Below, one piece after another: positions 48,991 to 59,705 of a stretch of 64,000 nucleotides of DNA. The notes below the pieces were generated by a model that worked only from the letters and a program-made list of their open reading frames with translations, had not been told where the DNA came from and did not search any database. Location of the stretch: the NCBI GenBank assembly GCA_024734555.1, contig JANPWX010000247.1, forward strand, positions 2,712,323 to 2,776,322, written 5' to 3'. A program made the translations under genes and the position numbers. The stretch is from Trochalopteron elliotii. Lineage: Eukaryota; Chordata; Aves; Passeriformes; Leiothrichidae. Position 1 is the stretch's first letter; each line of letters opens with the position of its first letter.

Positions 48991-51463
48991 CCTCAAGGAA
49001 ATATTACTTTTTCTAACTCATGGACAAATGCATTTTCAGCAAAGTATATTCAGTAATATCAGCAGCCATGAGCTTGGGAATTTGCCTATGTGTATATATA
49101 CCATATTTTATTAAAAAGAAAGATTACACTAGATGGTAGTATAAACCCTCATAAATGGATAACTTGCTCTCAGAGAGAAACAGCAAATGTAATGCCTAAA
49201 GGACACCACTGGATAAATAATGTAGAGTATAAAAACTGAACCTATGCCTTGATACAAAGTTTACACTGTGTTTGGATGCCGGCACATGAATAATTTGAGG
49301 GGTTTTTTTGAGACAAAACCATCACAGGTATAATTTTCTTTTATGTTACAGCCATATAAAAATGCAAATAAAAATATTCCCTTTTTAAAAAATTTTATTT
49401 TACTTTTCTTTCGCATTTTGTTACAAAACTAGAATCACAACTGAGCATGTTCTCTAGCATCCCAATCCTCCTACACATTTTTAATTACCCATATGGAGGT
49501 GTCAGACATAATCTGAAAAATGGGATTAGTATCAGGGTTCATAGTTATTACTCTTGTGGCAAACATTTTACAGAAAAGACAGAACACTTCACTGTGTACC
49601 AGTGTGTTATTGTCACAGGAGGTGCAGAAAACAGTATGTTTATGCAGCTTCTAAAGTGATATTTTAACTGTGGGATAGAATCACCAGCAGTGTTTAAGGA
49701 ATAAACTAGTCTCCAACCCAGTCAGCCATCCTGTTTCCTTATAATTTTACCAAATTTTAAATCTATTTCCAGAGATTTAAAACATTTTCTGACAAAACTA
49801 TAGAGAAACATGATGCAGTCTTTGTCAGAAACAGTCATTAACAAAATATCTCCTTTCACTTTCCATTTCTGTTTACTTCAAGTTAACAAGATTTTTACAT
49901 TTATGCCCAAAACTCTTAATTTTAAAGTGTCAACTTGATAATTTAGATTTAACACAGAGTAAAAAAGATCATAACTCATTTTAATGAAAATATTGGAATG
50001 TAGATTACATGATGCACACTTATTTCAGTGGGGGCTGAATGAAACTTCAAGTGATGTGTTTTTACCCACAATAATTTAGAAATACCAATTCATTTTATAT
50101 TTAATTAAATGAGGAACACATATTTAAAAATAAGTTGAAGACTTCAAATGAAAACTACAGAGTAGTACTGAATGTTCATACTCTAAATTTTCCTCATGAA
50201 TATTCAATTAAATGGCACAAACTCCACAAGCTCAGTTTTCTTGCTTTACAAAGGTCTCTAAAAATAAAAGACCTAATTTGCTAAAATAATATTTAGAGGT
50301 TTATGCTGGAATAATATTAAAGATGCCAAGAGTATTACACTGGTATTTTATTGGGGTAAAGTCATGGTGATTTCAGTCTGAAAAATTTTAAAGCCTATTA
50401 GATTTGTTTAACTAAGCAAAAGGTCTAAAAATCTGAAGAAATACCTTCAATATAATACCACAAGACATGCAAAGACACACCCAAGCCCTGACAGCTTACT
50501 TGGAAGCCTCTTGCTATGGAGTACACCACTCTTCTTTTTAATGAAGGAACATAGGATGAAACCAGCACTGCAATTAATGATAATACAATGTCAAGCATTT
50601 GCAGCATAAGAAGGTTCATTCAAAGAAAGGAAAAAAATGAATTTAGAAATATAAACTAAAGGGGTTAAAAAGAACAATAAAATGAAAAAATTGACCCTCA
50701 GAACAGAGTTATTGGAAAACAAGGGTTTAATTTCTTACCCAGTATAAATCAGCACAGCTTCCCTGGCACTAACAGATCATTGCCAGTAAATCCAAGAGTT
50801 GGGAAAAAAGACAAAAAAGTTATTATGGAGGAAATGAAAGGATTAGAATGATAGAAGATTCAGAAACATCCTTTGTTTTATTGCATACAGATCTATGCTT
50901 CTTAAATATATGGGTGTGCATTTGAAACCAGATGTAAAGTCTAGATTTAGTATTTTGATAACTTAAAAACATGTGGTCCAAGGGGAACACTATCAGCGTT
51001 TTTAAAAATGTGGAAAATTCTTGAAGAACATACTTTCTTCTCAGAAAAAGGCAAAATGAAATAAAAGTGCTATAAAAAATATCCACCTCTGCACCGACAA
51101 AATAAATAAATCAAAACATGATCATATGTTGGCAGGAACAGCACTGTCATATCATTTCCAACTGTTGCATACTTGATCTGAATGCTGGTCAGAAAACCAC
51201 AGTAGGTTATTTTTCTGGCAGAATATGGCCATTATGTGTCTCAGTGTTCAACAGGAAACTATGATAAGCATCAAAGACCAGAGAGTTGATGAGAGCGTGA
51301 AATAAAGGATTTCCTACTGTGAAATGTTTACCATTCTCATTGCAGGGAAGACAAGTTGGATAAAATAGGCAAGCCACTATTAAGCAATTAATAAATATAA
51401 CATCAGATTACATCCATGGAATGTTCTCATTCTGCAACCAATTTTTATTTCTTCCTCAGATGT

Positions 51464-51504
51464 GATAATTTACAGAATATCCTGAACTGCAAGGGACCCA
51501 CAAG
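51464..51504 (-). mobile_element. CR1 LINE 3' end, distal piece (split by an LTR)
   Basis: AGAATATCCTGAACTGCAAG followed by GGGACCCACAAG is the reverse complement of the common CR1 3' end (CTTGTGGGTCCCTTCCAACTC then AGGATATTCT). The rest of the same element resumes at about 51946 with CAAAGACCACTGAAGTCCAAC, the next part of the consensus. The two pieces rejoin with almost no loss when the segment between them is removed, which shows that segment to be an insertion. Confidence 0.75.
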
Positions 51505-51945
51505 TGCGAGGAGCCACTTCCCTCCTCACCAGTCTACACCAGACACCAGTCTGTACCAGACAGGGTACCAGTCTACATTGGCAGCACAATTGAGGCAGCC
51601 CCTTCCTCCGTCACTCATTGTTTCAAAGACTCTCTATAAGAACTCCCCTGACTAATGGTAGGCTCAAGACACTGTCACAGAAGGCAGGTATGTGAATCAG
51701 CAGTTTATTATCTTACATGAAAGCTCTTGTACCTTCTCTGTCTTGCATCCCTCACACAGCACAACCAGCCAACACCAACTTTCCCCCTTTTTCCCTCCCC
51801 GTGGCTAGCCAACCCACTCTTTTGTAACACAGCTCCTTATTGGACACAGCTGCAACTTAACAAGGACAAGGTTGTTTCTACTCTCTTGTGATTAAACACA
51901 GCTGCAGCCCATCAAGGGTAAGGCTGCCCAAAGCACCATACCACA
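51505..51945 (-). mobile_element. LTR-like insertion inside a CR1 copy
   Basis: The 441-bp segment separating two halves of one CR1 starts TG (TGCGAGGAGCC) and ends CA (CATACCACA). Read on the minus strand it has LTR-like order: a TGTGGTATGG start, a CAGCTGTG/TTAATCACAA block, a CCAAT box (TGTCCAATAAGG; plus 51836-51851), a polyadenylation-like AATAAA (TTTATT on plus, 51704-51709) and a CTCCTCGCA end. The flanking hexamers, CACAAG and TGCAAA, agree at three of six positions with three transitions, so a decayed 6-bp duplication is possible but unproven. No viral coding sequence is present. A non-LTR insertion cannot be excluded. Confidence 0.55.
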
Positions 51946-52930
51946 TGCAAAGACCACTGAAGTCCAACTTCTGGCACTGCCCAGGGCAGCCCGAGGAACC
52001 ACATCATGTGCTGAGTTTGCTGTCCAAATGTTTCTTGAACTCAGACAGTTGTGCTGTGACCACTCCCCTGGGGAGCCTGCTCCAGTGCCCAACCACTCTC
52101 TGGCTGAGGAACCTTTTCCTGATACCAGCCTAAACATCCACTGACACAGCTTTGGACCATTCTGTTGGATCACTGCAAAGAAGAGGTCAGTGCCTACCCT
52201 TACTCTTCCTCCCGTGAGGAAGTGTAACTGCAGTGGAGTCTCTCCTCAGTCTCCTTCAGACTGAGCAGGCCAAGTGACCTCATCACTCCTTGCATGACTT
52301 CCTCTCTAGGCTCTTCACCACCTTCACCATCTTCCCAGTCACCTCCTTTGGATGCTTTCTAGTAGGTTTACATCTTACATTGCAGTGCCCAGAACTGCAC
52401 ACAGGACTCAACGGGAGGCCACAGGCCAGAGCAGGACAATCCCCTCCCTTGCCTGGCTGGTGATGTTGTGTCTGGTGTCCTCCTGGCTGCCAGGGCACTG
52501 CAGACTCATGCTCAACTTCATTGACCAGCACCCCCATGTCACTTTTCACAGTGCTGCTCTCCAGCCTCTCATTCCCCAGTCTGTCCATACATTCAGGGTT
52601 GCCCCATCCCAGGGCAGAATCTGTCACTTGTCTTTGTTAAGCTTCTTACAGATGGTGACTACCCAGACCTCTAATTTGTCCAGGTCTCTCTGCCTTCGAA
52701 AGAGTCAACAGCTTCTCGAAATTTACCATGATTTGTAAACTTACTTAGTAACACTTCAAGTTCTTCATGCAGTTTGTTAAATGAAGGCATTGAAGACAAC
52801 TAACCTTGAGAGTTCTGCATAACCCCACTAGTGACAAATTCCAGCCTGATGTAACCCTATTTATTTTGACACTTTGTGCCAGTTCTGTTTTCTCAAGTAT
52901 GTGCATCCAGTATAGGTAACAAATCAAAAG
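51946..52930 (-). pseudogene. Decayed CR1 LINE ORF2 (reverse transcriptase C-terminal half) and 3' region, minus strand
   Basis: On the minus strand several blocks of CR1 ORF2 are readable in order, in shifting frames. Near 52920-52810 there is a WM..LE...AQ motif followed by VTSGW, corresponding to the WMKNWL.GR.QRV.VNG region before the fingers/palm border. At 52627-52283 LGWGNPECMDRLGNE and MGVLVNE correspond to LGRGNPKHKYRLG and LGVLVD. Then comes VKVVKSLERKSCKE, matching the MIRGLEHLPYEDRL block, and after a frame change SLKETEE matches the SLEKRRL motif. Stops and frameshifts are many, so it cannot be functional. It is the body of the CR1 whose 3' tip lies at 51464-51504. The 5' part is missing, as is usual for CR1 copies truncated at integration. 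Confidence 0.82.
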
Positions 52931-53430
52931 TATATAAGAAGCCTCTCAGTCTGACTGCAGTGACCCTTAAATTTCTTAAGTGGTCTATTTCCAGTTATTA
53001 TACTTATACTTAAATATCTCATTTAATTAAAAATCAGCATTCTTCATTTTCATGCCAACATGTATGCAGAGATGTTAATTTTCAGTATTCTTTCTTTTTT
53101 GAAATTACTGAAGTACATTTGGTATGACAGCCTTGTAGTGTCTGTGTGTTGGTGGTACCAGCAATAACAACATTTATGAATATAGATACTTCTGTTCTCT
53201 GCATTTTCAGGATTTATATATGAGCTTGTTAGGAAGTAATTGCAGGCCTTGCACAGGTTTTATTGTGCTCTTATTTATTCTCACACAAAGTATTGGTATT
53301 AAAACATCTACTGTTCTTTTTTTTTCTGTTCAATTCTTGTATGAAAATACAGGTTTTATCTGTCTTATCTGTGATAATCCCAGGAGGAATGCAGAAATTG
53401 AGAGCAACTGCCACCCAGGTGGCCTTCAAC
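52931..53430. other. Spacer between two oppositely oriented CR1 copies
   Basis: About 500 bases with no recognised gene or repeat. A short T-rich run lies near 53.31 kb. Confidence 0.6.
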
Positions 53431-53750
53431 ATCCTCATGAGGGGAAGTGGAGGGGCAAGTATGATCTCTGCTCTCATGACCACTGACACAGCTCGAGGAA
53501 ATGGCCTGAAGCTGAGTCAAGGGAAGTTTAGGTTGGATATCAGGAAAAAGTGTTTCACCCAGAGAGTGGCTGAGCACTAGAATGGGCTCCCCAGGGAAGT
53601 GGCCAAGCACCAACCTTGACAGAGTTCAAGAAGAGTTTGGACAATTCTCTCAGGCCCATGGTGTGACTCAGAGTGTCCTGCACAGGGACAGAATTTGCAT
53701 GCAATGACCCTAATGGGTCCCTTCCAACTCAGCAGATTCTATGATTCTGT
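53431..53750 (+). pseudogene. CR1 LINE: ORF2 C-terminus and 3' tail, plus strand
   Basis: The plus strand encodes the end of CR1 ORF2: TARGNGLKLSQGKFRLDIRKK, written here only in part as RGNGLKL and FRLDIRKK, then FTQRV. A TAG at 53578-53580 replaces the tryptophan codon of the following WN.LP.EV motif; the frame then continues NGLPREVAKH. The 3' untranslated part has GTGTCCTGCACAGGGACAG, TAATGGGTCCCTTCCAACTC and the terminal ATTCTATGATTCTG (53736-53749), the hallmark CR1 tail. It is 5'-truncated at about 53431. This copy belongs to a subfamily whose ending resembles that of the split CR1 upstream, but it lies in the opposite orientation. Confidence 0.9.
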
Positions 53751-54437
53751 TTTTCTACATGCCATGCTCAGTGTTACAGCACCCTTCTTGCCCTTGGCTC
53801 CACCATTCTTGGACCCGGATTGACTCAGATACAAAAAAAGATGTAAAATATCCTCATTCAGTCTGTGGACAAGCAGTTAAATTCTTTTCTCAGTAAGTGA
53901 GAGATGGGGGCTCAAAGACTTTTGGCATATGGAAAAAAATATTAAAGCAAGAATCCTGTTTGCAGAGGGAATATTTTATCCAATATATTGAAATGTATAA
54001 ATTATGAGGCTGTAGTTGTGATGCACTGTACTGGATTCAGAATATAAACCTTCAGAACACTTTTAAGTATATTAAGCAGGTTGAAGTTAATCTCATGGTG
54101 ACAACAAACAACACTGCTAAAGCAGATTTATTCCTGGATAGTATTTGCACCTGGTCCTCAATCACTAAGGCTAGCCTATCTTTTAGATATCAGTATTGTA
54201 GATGAATCTCTTGGTACTAAGCCATAAAATTTCACCAAAATCCCATTTTAGAAAAACAAAGTAGGAATTCTGCATATAATTTCTGTTGCCTGTTCATCCT
54301 GTGACTTGTTAAGTTGCTCTCTGCTCTTTTCATATTGTCTCTGCAGACAGTTTCAAAAAAAAATTGAATCAGTGCTGTTTTCTGTGAAACATCCAGTTTC
54401 AATTACTTCTAACCTTGATGCTCCTGTGATAAAATTC

Positions 54438-54486
54438 TTTGGTTTTTTGGTTTTTGTTTTTTTTTTGTTTTTTTTTTTTTTTTTTG
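54438..54486 (-). repeat. T-rich tract (possible minus-strand poly(A))
   Basis: About 50 bases of T with scattered G (longest pure T run 18). On the minus strand it would be an A-rich tail for something lying at 54490 and beyond. The sequence there (CATGATGCTCCCACATTTGG and onward) is not recognised as any retroposed gene, so it is listed only as low complexity. Confidence 0.85.
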
Positions 54487-57400
54487 TGGTTTTTGCTTAG
54501 AACATGATGCTCCCACATTTGGTGAGGCTTTGCCAAAGCCACGTGTGTCTGTTGGCCTGTTGGACAGTAGAGAATAGAAAGATGCATCAATCAAAAGAAT
54601 TGAGAAAAGTGACTTATGTTTTTGTTTCCATTTTAATTTTGGTCTAGGTTAGACCACTTAGTGTAGTGTTCTCGCCCACTGGATGCTGTTTGATCACTTG
54701 GATTACAGTCAATACATTCTTGTGTGTGCTTGGAGTTTTGCTTGTTTGCCAAATGCATCACTGCAGCCTATTAGACCTTGAACTCATGCTGGGCACAGCA
54801 ACGTGGCCTGACAGTGCCTGTTGATGAGTGCAATGTACGTGCTGCACATGTATATTAAAGTTAGGTACTTGGTACTTATTCACCTTTACTTTTCTTCCCT
54901 AATGTATTTCTTACATCATGCAGTGCAGTGGAAACATATGTCCAGCTTGTAGCAGCAGTTACAAGAAATCAAGTGACGTCAGACTGTATTTTTACATAAT
55001 GAAGGATAAAATAACAATATTATAAACACATTACACAAATCAGTGTTTCATCGGTGTTTTGAATAGATCATTCTCTATAGCTTTTATGTCTGAAGGCAGT
55101 GGTGAAGCTGCTTACATTTGTCACACTTTTATTACCTCTCTTACATCTTTTTACTAACACAACTCCAATTAACTTAGGTAGAAACAATTTTTTTTTTCTA
55201 AATGAACAAGAAATCTGGAAGTAACAAATATTTTCAGTCTTAAAACAATGAAAGTGTTTGCAGCTATAAAGAAAGGGAATGACTAAAATATTCACTAGCA
55301 ATGGCTGTGAAAACATATGTGAGCAAAGCTGAGATTCGGCTCTTTCTAAATTCATACAGTTTCTACTTTTACACAGCCAGAAATACCAAAGATCTAGTGC
55401 AATCTACTGAAAGAATAATACTCTCTCATGTTATACTGAAAACACAGCTGAATTTTGCTTTCATGCATCCATAATCCAAGCTGGAAAACATTTCAAACAC
55501 AATGATAATAGACAATTGCTGTCATGATTAACTTGTTTTTTATACATAAAACCAGTCATAAAAGGTAGATAAATAAAAAGGTCTCTGAGACAATATTGTC
55601 TAAATCAATATGCAGGAGGAATGAGTACATCACCATATGGATACCAACATTTTTCATAAGCATCATGATGCAGAATTTTAAGGGGAGAGATGAAATATGG
55701 TAACAGTTAGCTACTCTGAAAATATTTCTGAGAAACTCCTCCCATGTCTGAGAGGTAGCATGAAGCTTGTTTGAAAATATAACAAATGGTGGCTCATCCA
55801 TCTGAGGTATGAGGTGACATTTTATCATAAATAAGATATGATAGCTGAGTATTTCAAGGTTGTTAAGGTCCTTCACAATGAAGGAAAGTGGTTTATGCTT
55901 GATTGTGAAGTAGAAGTAGCTGATGGATAATTTTAAAAGGGAGGGTGAAAGCCAGGAAAAAGTAAATGGATGAATATAAGTGGGTCAGAACTTATCAGTG
56001 GATGCCAAACCAGGGAGAAAACGTTGTTTGTAATGTTTTAATAGTATGTAATTATCTAGACAAGATCTTTAGCTCTGTAATTTGCAAAAAAACCTACACC
56101 TTAAACAAGTGCAAACAAAATTGGGTTCTGAAGAGCCAGAGTGATATCAAAGACAAAAAATGGCACTGAAAAGTGAGCTGCTGTCATGGCACTGTATTAG
56201 CAGTTTTTTAGAGCCCCTGCTGGGATTGCTACCAAGGGATGATGTAATGGGAGTGACTTTCATTTGTCAGGTGAGAAAGTTGTACTGAAAAAATAAGCAG
56301 TGAAAGGCTAATCTGACTGTGAATTGTTCTTGTGCATTGCATTTTCTGTAGAAAAAGGCCCTGGAAGAACAAAAGTAAGGAATTGGAAAAGGAGGATGGA
56401 AGGAAAAGGAGCACTTCCTGTTCTTTGAAAGACTAGCTCTTTTACATAGGTGAAGAGTGACCAGGAAAGGAGAGAGTCAAGAAACTGAAATCATGCAAGT
56501 TTTCATGAAGATCTTGGTTAACAACACTGAAGAGGGTTGACCAGTCAAGGAGCATAAAAGGGGCATAATTGGGCTGAATTTGGCTAGGTTTCAAAACTGT
56601 AGGAATATCCTTGTGTTGACTTAATAGCTGATTACATAGCTTTAGTCCCTCTTAAATTCTATTGCTCTTACTGTTTTTGTTAATACACCTTGAATGCATG
56701 ACTGAAAGGAAAGGTAGTTGCCATACAGAGTTTTTAGAAGTTATTATTAATAGTTTTGTTTTGCTTAACTTTCCATTTCTAAGCTCATTCCTCTTTCAAG
56801 ATGATTAATTATCACACACTACCTCACAATAAAGCCAGAATTTTCCTTACATCTTTTTTTTAATGTGTATTTGAAAATAAGGATTTGAAATTGGGTCTCT
56901 TGATTCCAGAAAAATACAGTTCAGTTGGACTCAATGAAGTTAAATGTCTTTTTGCACTTTAATTGTTCTATGATTTTATGAAATTTTGGTTTTAATATTT
57001 TAGAAATAATATCCAAGATGATACAAAAGAGACAGAAAATCCTTTCTGATGCCTGCTTTTGGAGTAGAGTCCTCAGCAGGACCACTAATGATACCTCTTT
57101 CTTTTAAGTTAAAAAAATCTCATCTTTAGTAAAAGCTCTGGAGGATTGACCTGTAACTGACTACTACCTATAGTTAAGTGATTGTTCAAAAGGACTATCT
57201 GAAACAAAAAATGAATTTTTTCAGCGGAATTTTTAGGAAAAGGGAGTCTTTTTGACAAAAAGAAATCCCACAGAAAAATGTCCTTCTCTGGCTAGATCAG
57301 CTTTTATTTCATATGCAATGGAGTAAACATCCAGAAATAGGCAGAAACCTTTAGAAAGAAAACAAAACAAAGCAATAGAACTTTAATGTACTTCTGAAAT

Positions 57401-57764
57401 ACTAGAAATGCAGAGATATTTTCATAGTACCAGCTCCTATGGTTTTTGTGGGGGTTTTTTTGCATTACCAAAAAAACAAGATGTCACGGTGCAAATTTGT
57501 GCCTAAAGTGTAATTTTAGTAGAATTTGCAGTAGGACTGATTAACCGAGATTCAATGGTAGTATAACATTTGAGTTACTGAAGTATCTTTATTAATTATC
57601 TTCAGAAATCTGGTCCATGGTATTTTCCTTGGTTACAGATTTCATAACTCTGTTTTTGTTATCTGAAAAACCAAAATACTGTAATTTTTCATGCCTCTTT
57701 CATTTCTGTATCTCAATACTGTTGAAATACAGTGGCTAACCCAGAGTACATATGCTCATTTCTC

Positions 57765-57779
57765 TTTTTTTTTTTTTTT
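57765..57779. repeat. T15 homopolymer
   Basis: Fifteen T in a row followed by CTCAG. Together with the C/T sequence before it this resembles a splice acceptor (polypyrimidine plus CAG at 57784), but no recognisable exon follows. Confidence 0.9.
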
Positions 57780-57960
57780 CTCAGAAAAAAATATACCCTG
57801 TCATTCTGCATCTGTTGCATTTTCCTTTCCAGGTAAAAATGATCATGAGGCATGTAAATGTTTGAGTAGAACGTGCATTGAAATCCTTCCCTCTCAGACA
57901 TTGTACCAATAAATATTGCTCTTTTAATTTTCCCTTTGGATTCTCTGGTCCAGTAGAAAT

Positions 57961-58037
57961 TGACTTGGCCCATGGCAGGAGGCTTGGAACTAGATGATCT
58001 TTAAGGTCCTTTCCAACCCTCCTCATTCTATAATTTT
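57961..58037 (+). mobile_element. CR1 LINE 3' end, plus orientation
   Basis: GGCCCATGGCAGGAGGCTTG, then GAACTAGATGATCTTTAAGG, then TCCTTTCCAACCCTCC and CATTCTATAATTTTAT match the classical chicken-type CR1 3' end almost base for base. The copy is truncated to about 77 bases, with a slightly mutated octamer tail. Its low divergence suggests it is among the younger CR1 pieces here. Confidence 0.9.
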
Positions 58038-58102
58038 ATTCAAAGTCCACTGCAAAATGACCAATTCTATATTTCTTTTTCTACAAAAATATTTCCCCCT
58101 CC

Positions 58103-58122
58103 AAAAAAAAAAAAAAAAAAAA
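58103..58122 (+). repeat. A20 homopolymer
   Basis: Twenty A in a row after CCCCCTCC; about 65 bases downstream of the CR1 end, not part of its tail. Confidence 0.95.
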
Positions 58123-59455
58123 CAGATTGGGAGCAACAGTTCCTCATGTATCTATCACTTTATCTTTCATCTGTCCCTCTAGCTGGCAATGACTTCTTTT
58201 CTGTGCCAATTTGAAGTGAAAATTTTTGATGTTAAAAAGCAACTACAAATGTGCTTCTCAAATAGCAGCTGGCCTCTTCTGAGACAAAGTTTGATCCTGG
58301 GCAGGCTGTCATGTTAAATTCCAAAACAAAAATCACACTTCATGAGAAAAAAAGCTAAATCTACTAATTGCAGCTAAACACTTGCTGAATGCCAACTCTG
58401 TTTAACAATTTCTATCATTCAGGCACTATTTAGCTGAGTAAAAATCAAATCAAGTACTACAGCACAGATATAACTTGTTAAAGTGAAAATTTCAGGTGAG
58501 CATCCAGAGAGCTGTTACAGAGAGAATGCTGGATACAACTAGAGTGAGTTTCACTGGCTGGTAGAGGTATTGAATCTATTTATTATATTAGAGCTCTAAA
58601 ACATTTGCAAGAACATAAAATACTGCATTGAATTAGAAGAAAGGAGCCTAGGTAAACTTCTAGAAGGAAATACAGAAAAAAACCCAAAACAGGACACTGA
58701 ATTTTTAAGCTCTAATACCAGTTTTAAGAAGTGCAAACAAAAATGACAATTCCGTCTGCATTTCCAGAGATTCTCTTGTATCTCTTACTCTTATTGTGCC
58801 AGATGCCTTGTCAGGTTCAGTTTTCAGGTTCTATCTAATAACATCTAGTCAATGTATGGTATTTTTCCTTTTTCCTGTGTTAGTTGCTGTGGACTGGAAC
58901 GATTGCACTGAAGTGTCTAAGGAACAGAAGAAATGGAAGATTTCCAGATTCCCTGTCAATCAGCTTTGTTTTTTTTTTACTTACCATCGTTTTCAAAACC
59001 TTGTTTCCTAATAGACTATGGCAGTTGAACTAAATGGAAATACAATATGGAGAAAGAGGCCAGAAACAAACTTCACTCAAAGAAAAGTTTTAAATGTGAT
59101 TTATCTGAACAGCAAATATCATGGCTCAATGCACTACCTGCAATGCTAGTGCAACTCTATGGATCATTAAATATAGATTGTATTTGTGTCTAGTTTTTAG
59201 TCTTCGTTCTTTTTGAGAACCTCTGTAATAGTGCTCTCACTGTGATTAACCCTTTCTTCTGCTTGTGCTCTTTCCTGCATTCTAAATAACCCGTGGAGGG
59301 ACAATGAGTGTCCTGATTAAAAGATAAGCAAATATATGTATTGGACTGGGAACAATGTCAGTTGCAATTAGAAAAACCACAAATTGCCATCTCATTTAAA
59401 ATTTCTCCATTGTACTTGTTAGCTGAAAATTACTCCCCTCAAATAGTCTTTAAAT
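58123..59455. other. Unannotated stretch
   Basis: About 1.3 kb of AT-rich sequence between two CR1 ends. No gene, RNA or repeat recognised. Confidence 0.6.
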
Positions 59456-59562
59456 ATCACAGAACCACATAATAGTTGGGGTTGGAAAGGATGTCTGGAG
59501 ATTATCTATTTCAAATCCCCTGATAATGCAGGTTCACCTAGACTAGCATGCCCAAGCACATT
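59456..59562 (-). mobile_element. CR1 LINE 3' end, minus orientation
   Basis: The plus strand reads TATCACAGAACCACATAATA, then GTTGGGGTTGGAAAGGATG, TCTGGAGATTATCTATTTC and AAATCCCCTGATAATGCAGG. This is the reverse complement of a CR1 3' terminus: CC-TTTCCAACCCCAAC followed by an ATTCTGTGATTCTGTGAT-type tail. The 5' limit, toward GCATGCCCAAGCACA, is approximate. Confidence 0.88.
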
Positions 59563-59624
59563 TTTAATATCTTCAGAGAAAAGTTAATTTCCATAGTTCT
59601 AAGATTTGATCCAAGGGAATTCAC

Positions 59625-59644
59625 TCTATCTATCTATCTATCTG

Positions 59645-59705
<61 letters not shown>
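59625..59705. repeat. (TCTA)n microsatellite, about 20 units
   Basis: Eighty-one bases of TCTA with one interruption (TCTG at 59641-59644). It sits about 60 bases from the CR1 end. Long and nearly pure, so probably polymorphic. Its open frame (Tyr-Leu-Ser-Ile repeats) is an artefact of the tetranucleotide. Confidence 0.98.

Larger units (their letters stand above)
34271..51463. other. Long AT-rich stretch without a recognised gene
   Basis: About 17 kb in which I can support only simple repeats, small palindromes and weak regulatory candidates. The longest open frame of the whole window (140 codons, minus strand, 34612-35034) is here; it is rich in Phe, Ser, Cys and Leu, with no recognised domain. 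CpG-retaining patches stand out at 35.99-36.08, 36.95-36.99 and 40.30-40.47 kb. No interspersed repeat was recognised between 34.3 and 51.4 kb, which is a long clean interval for a bird genome region otherwise dotted with CR1. Confidence 0.65.
53751..57960. other. AT-rich stretch without a recognised gene
   Basis: Nothing supportable beyond the T-rich tract at 54.44-54.49 kb and homopolymer T15 at 57.77 kb. Open frames of 95-106 codons on the minus strand (55068-55355, 55556-55876) have no recognised domain. Confidence 0.6.

Noticed and set aside
52352..52738. 128-codon open frame, plus strand
   Set aside because: Antisense to the decayed CR1 reverse-transcriptase copy, whose minus-strand translation shows the conserved motifs.
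54438..54900. T-rich tract as the poly(A) tail of a minus-strand processed pseudogene
   Set aside because: The adjacent sequence shows no recognisable coding or mRNA-like content, and bird CR1 does not normally produce processed pseudogenes.
57765..57912. T15 plus CTCAG as a splice acceptor with a following exon
   Set aside because: No recognised peptide and no matching donor; homopolymer T runs followed by CAG occur by chance.
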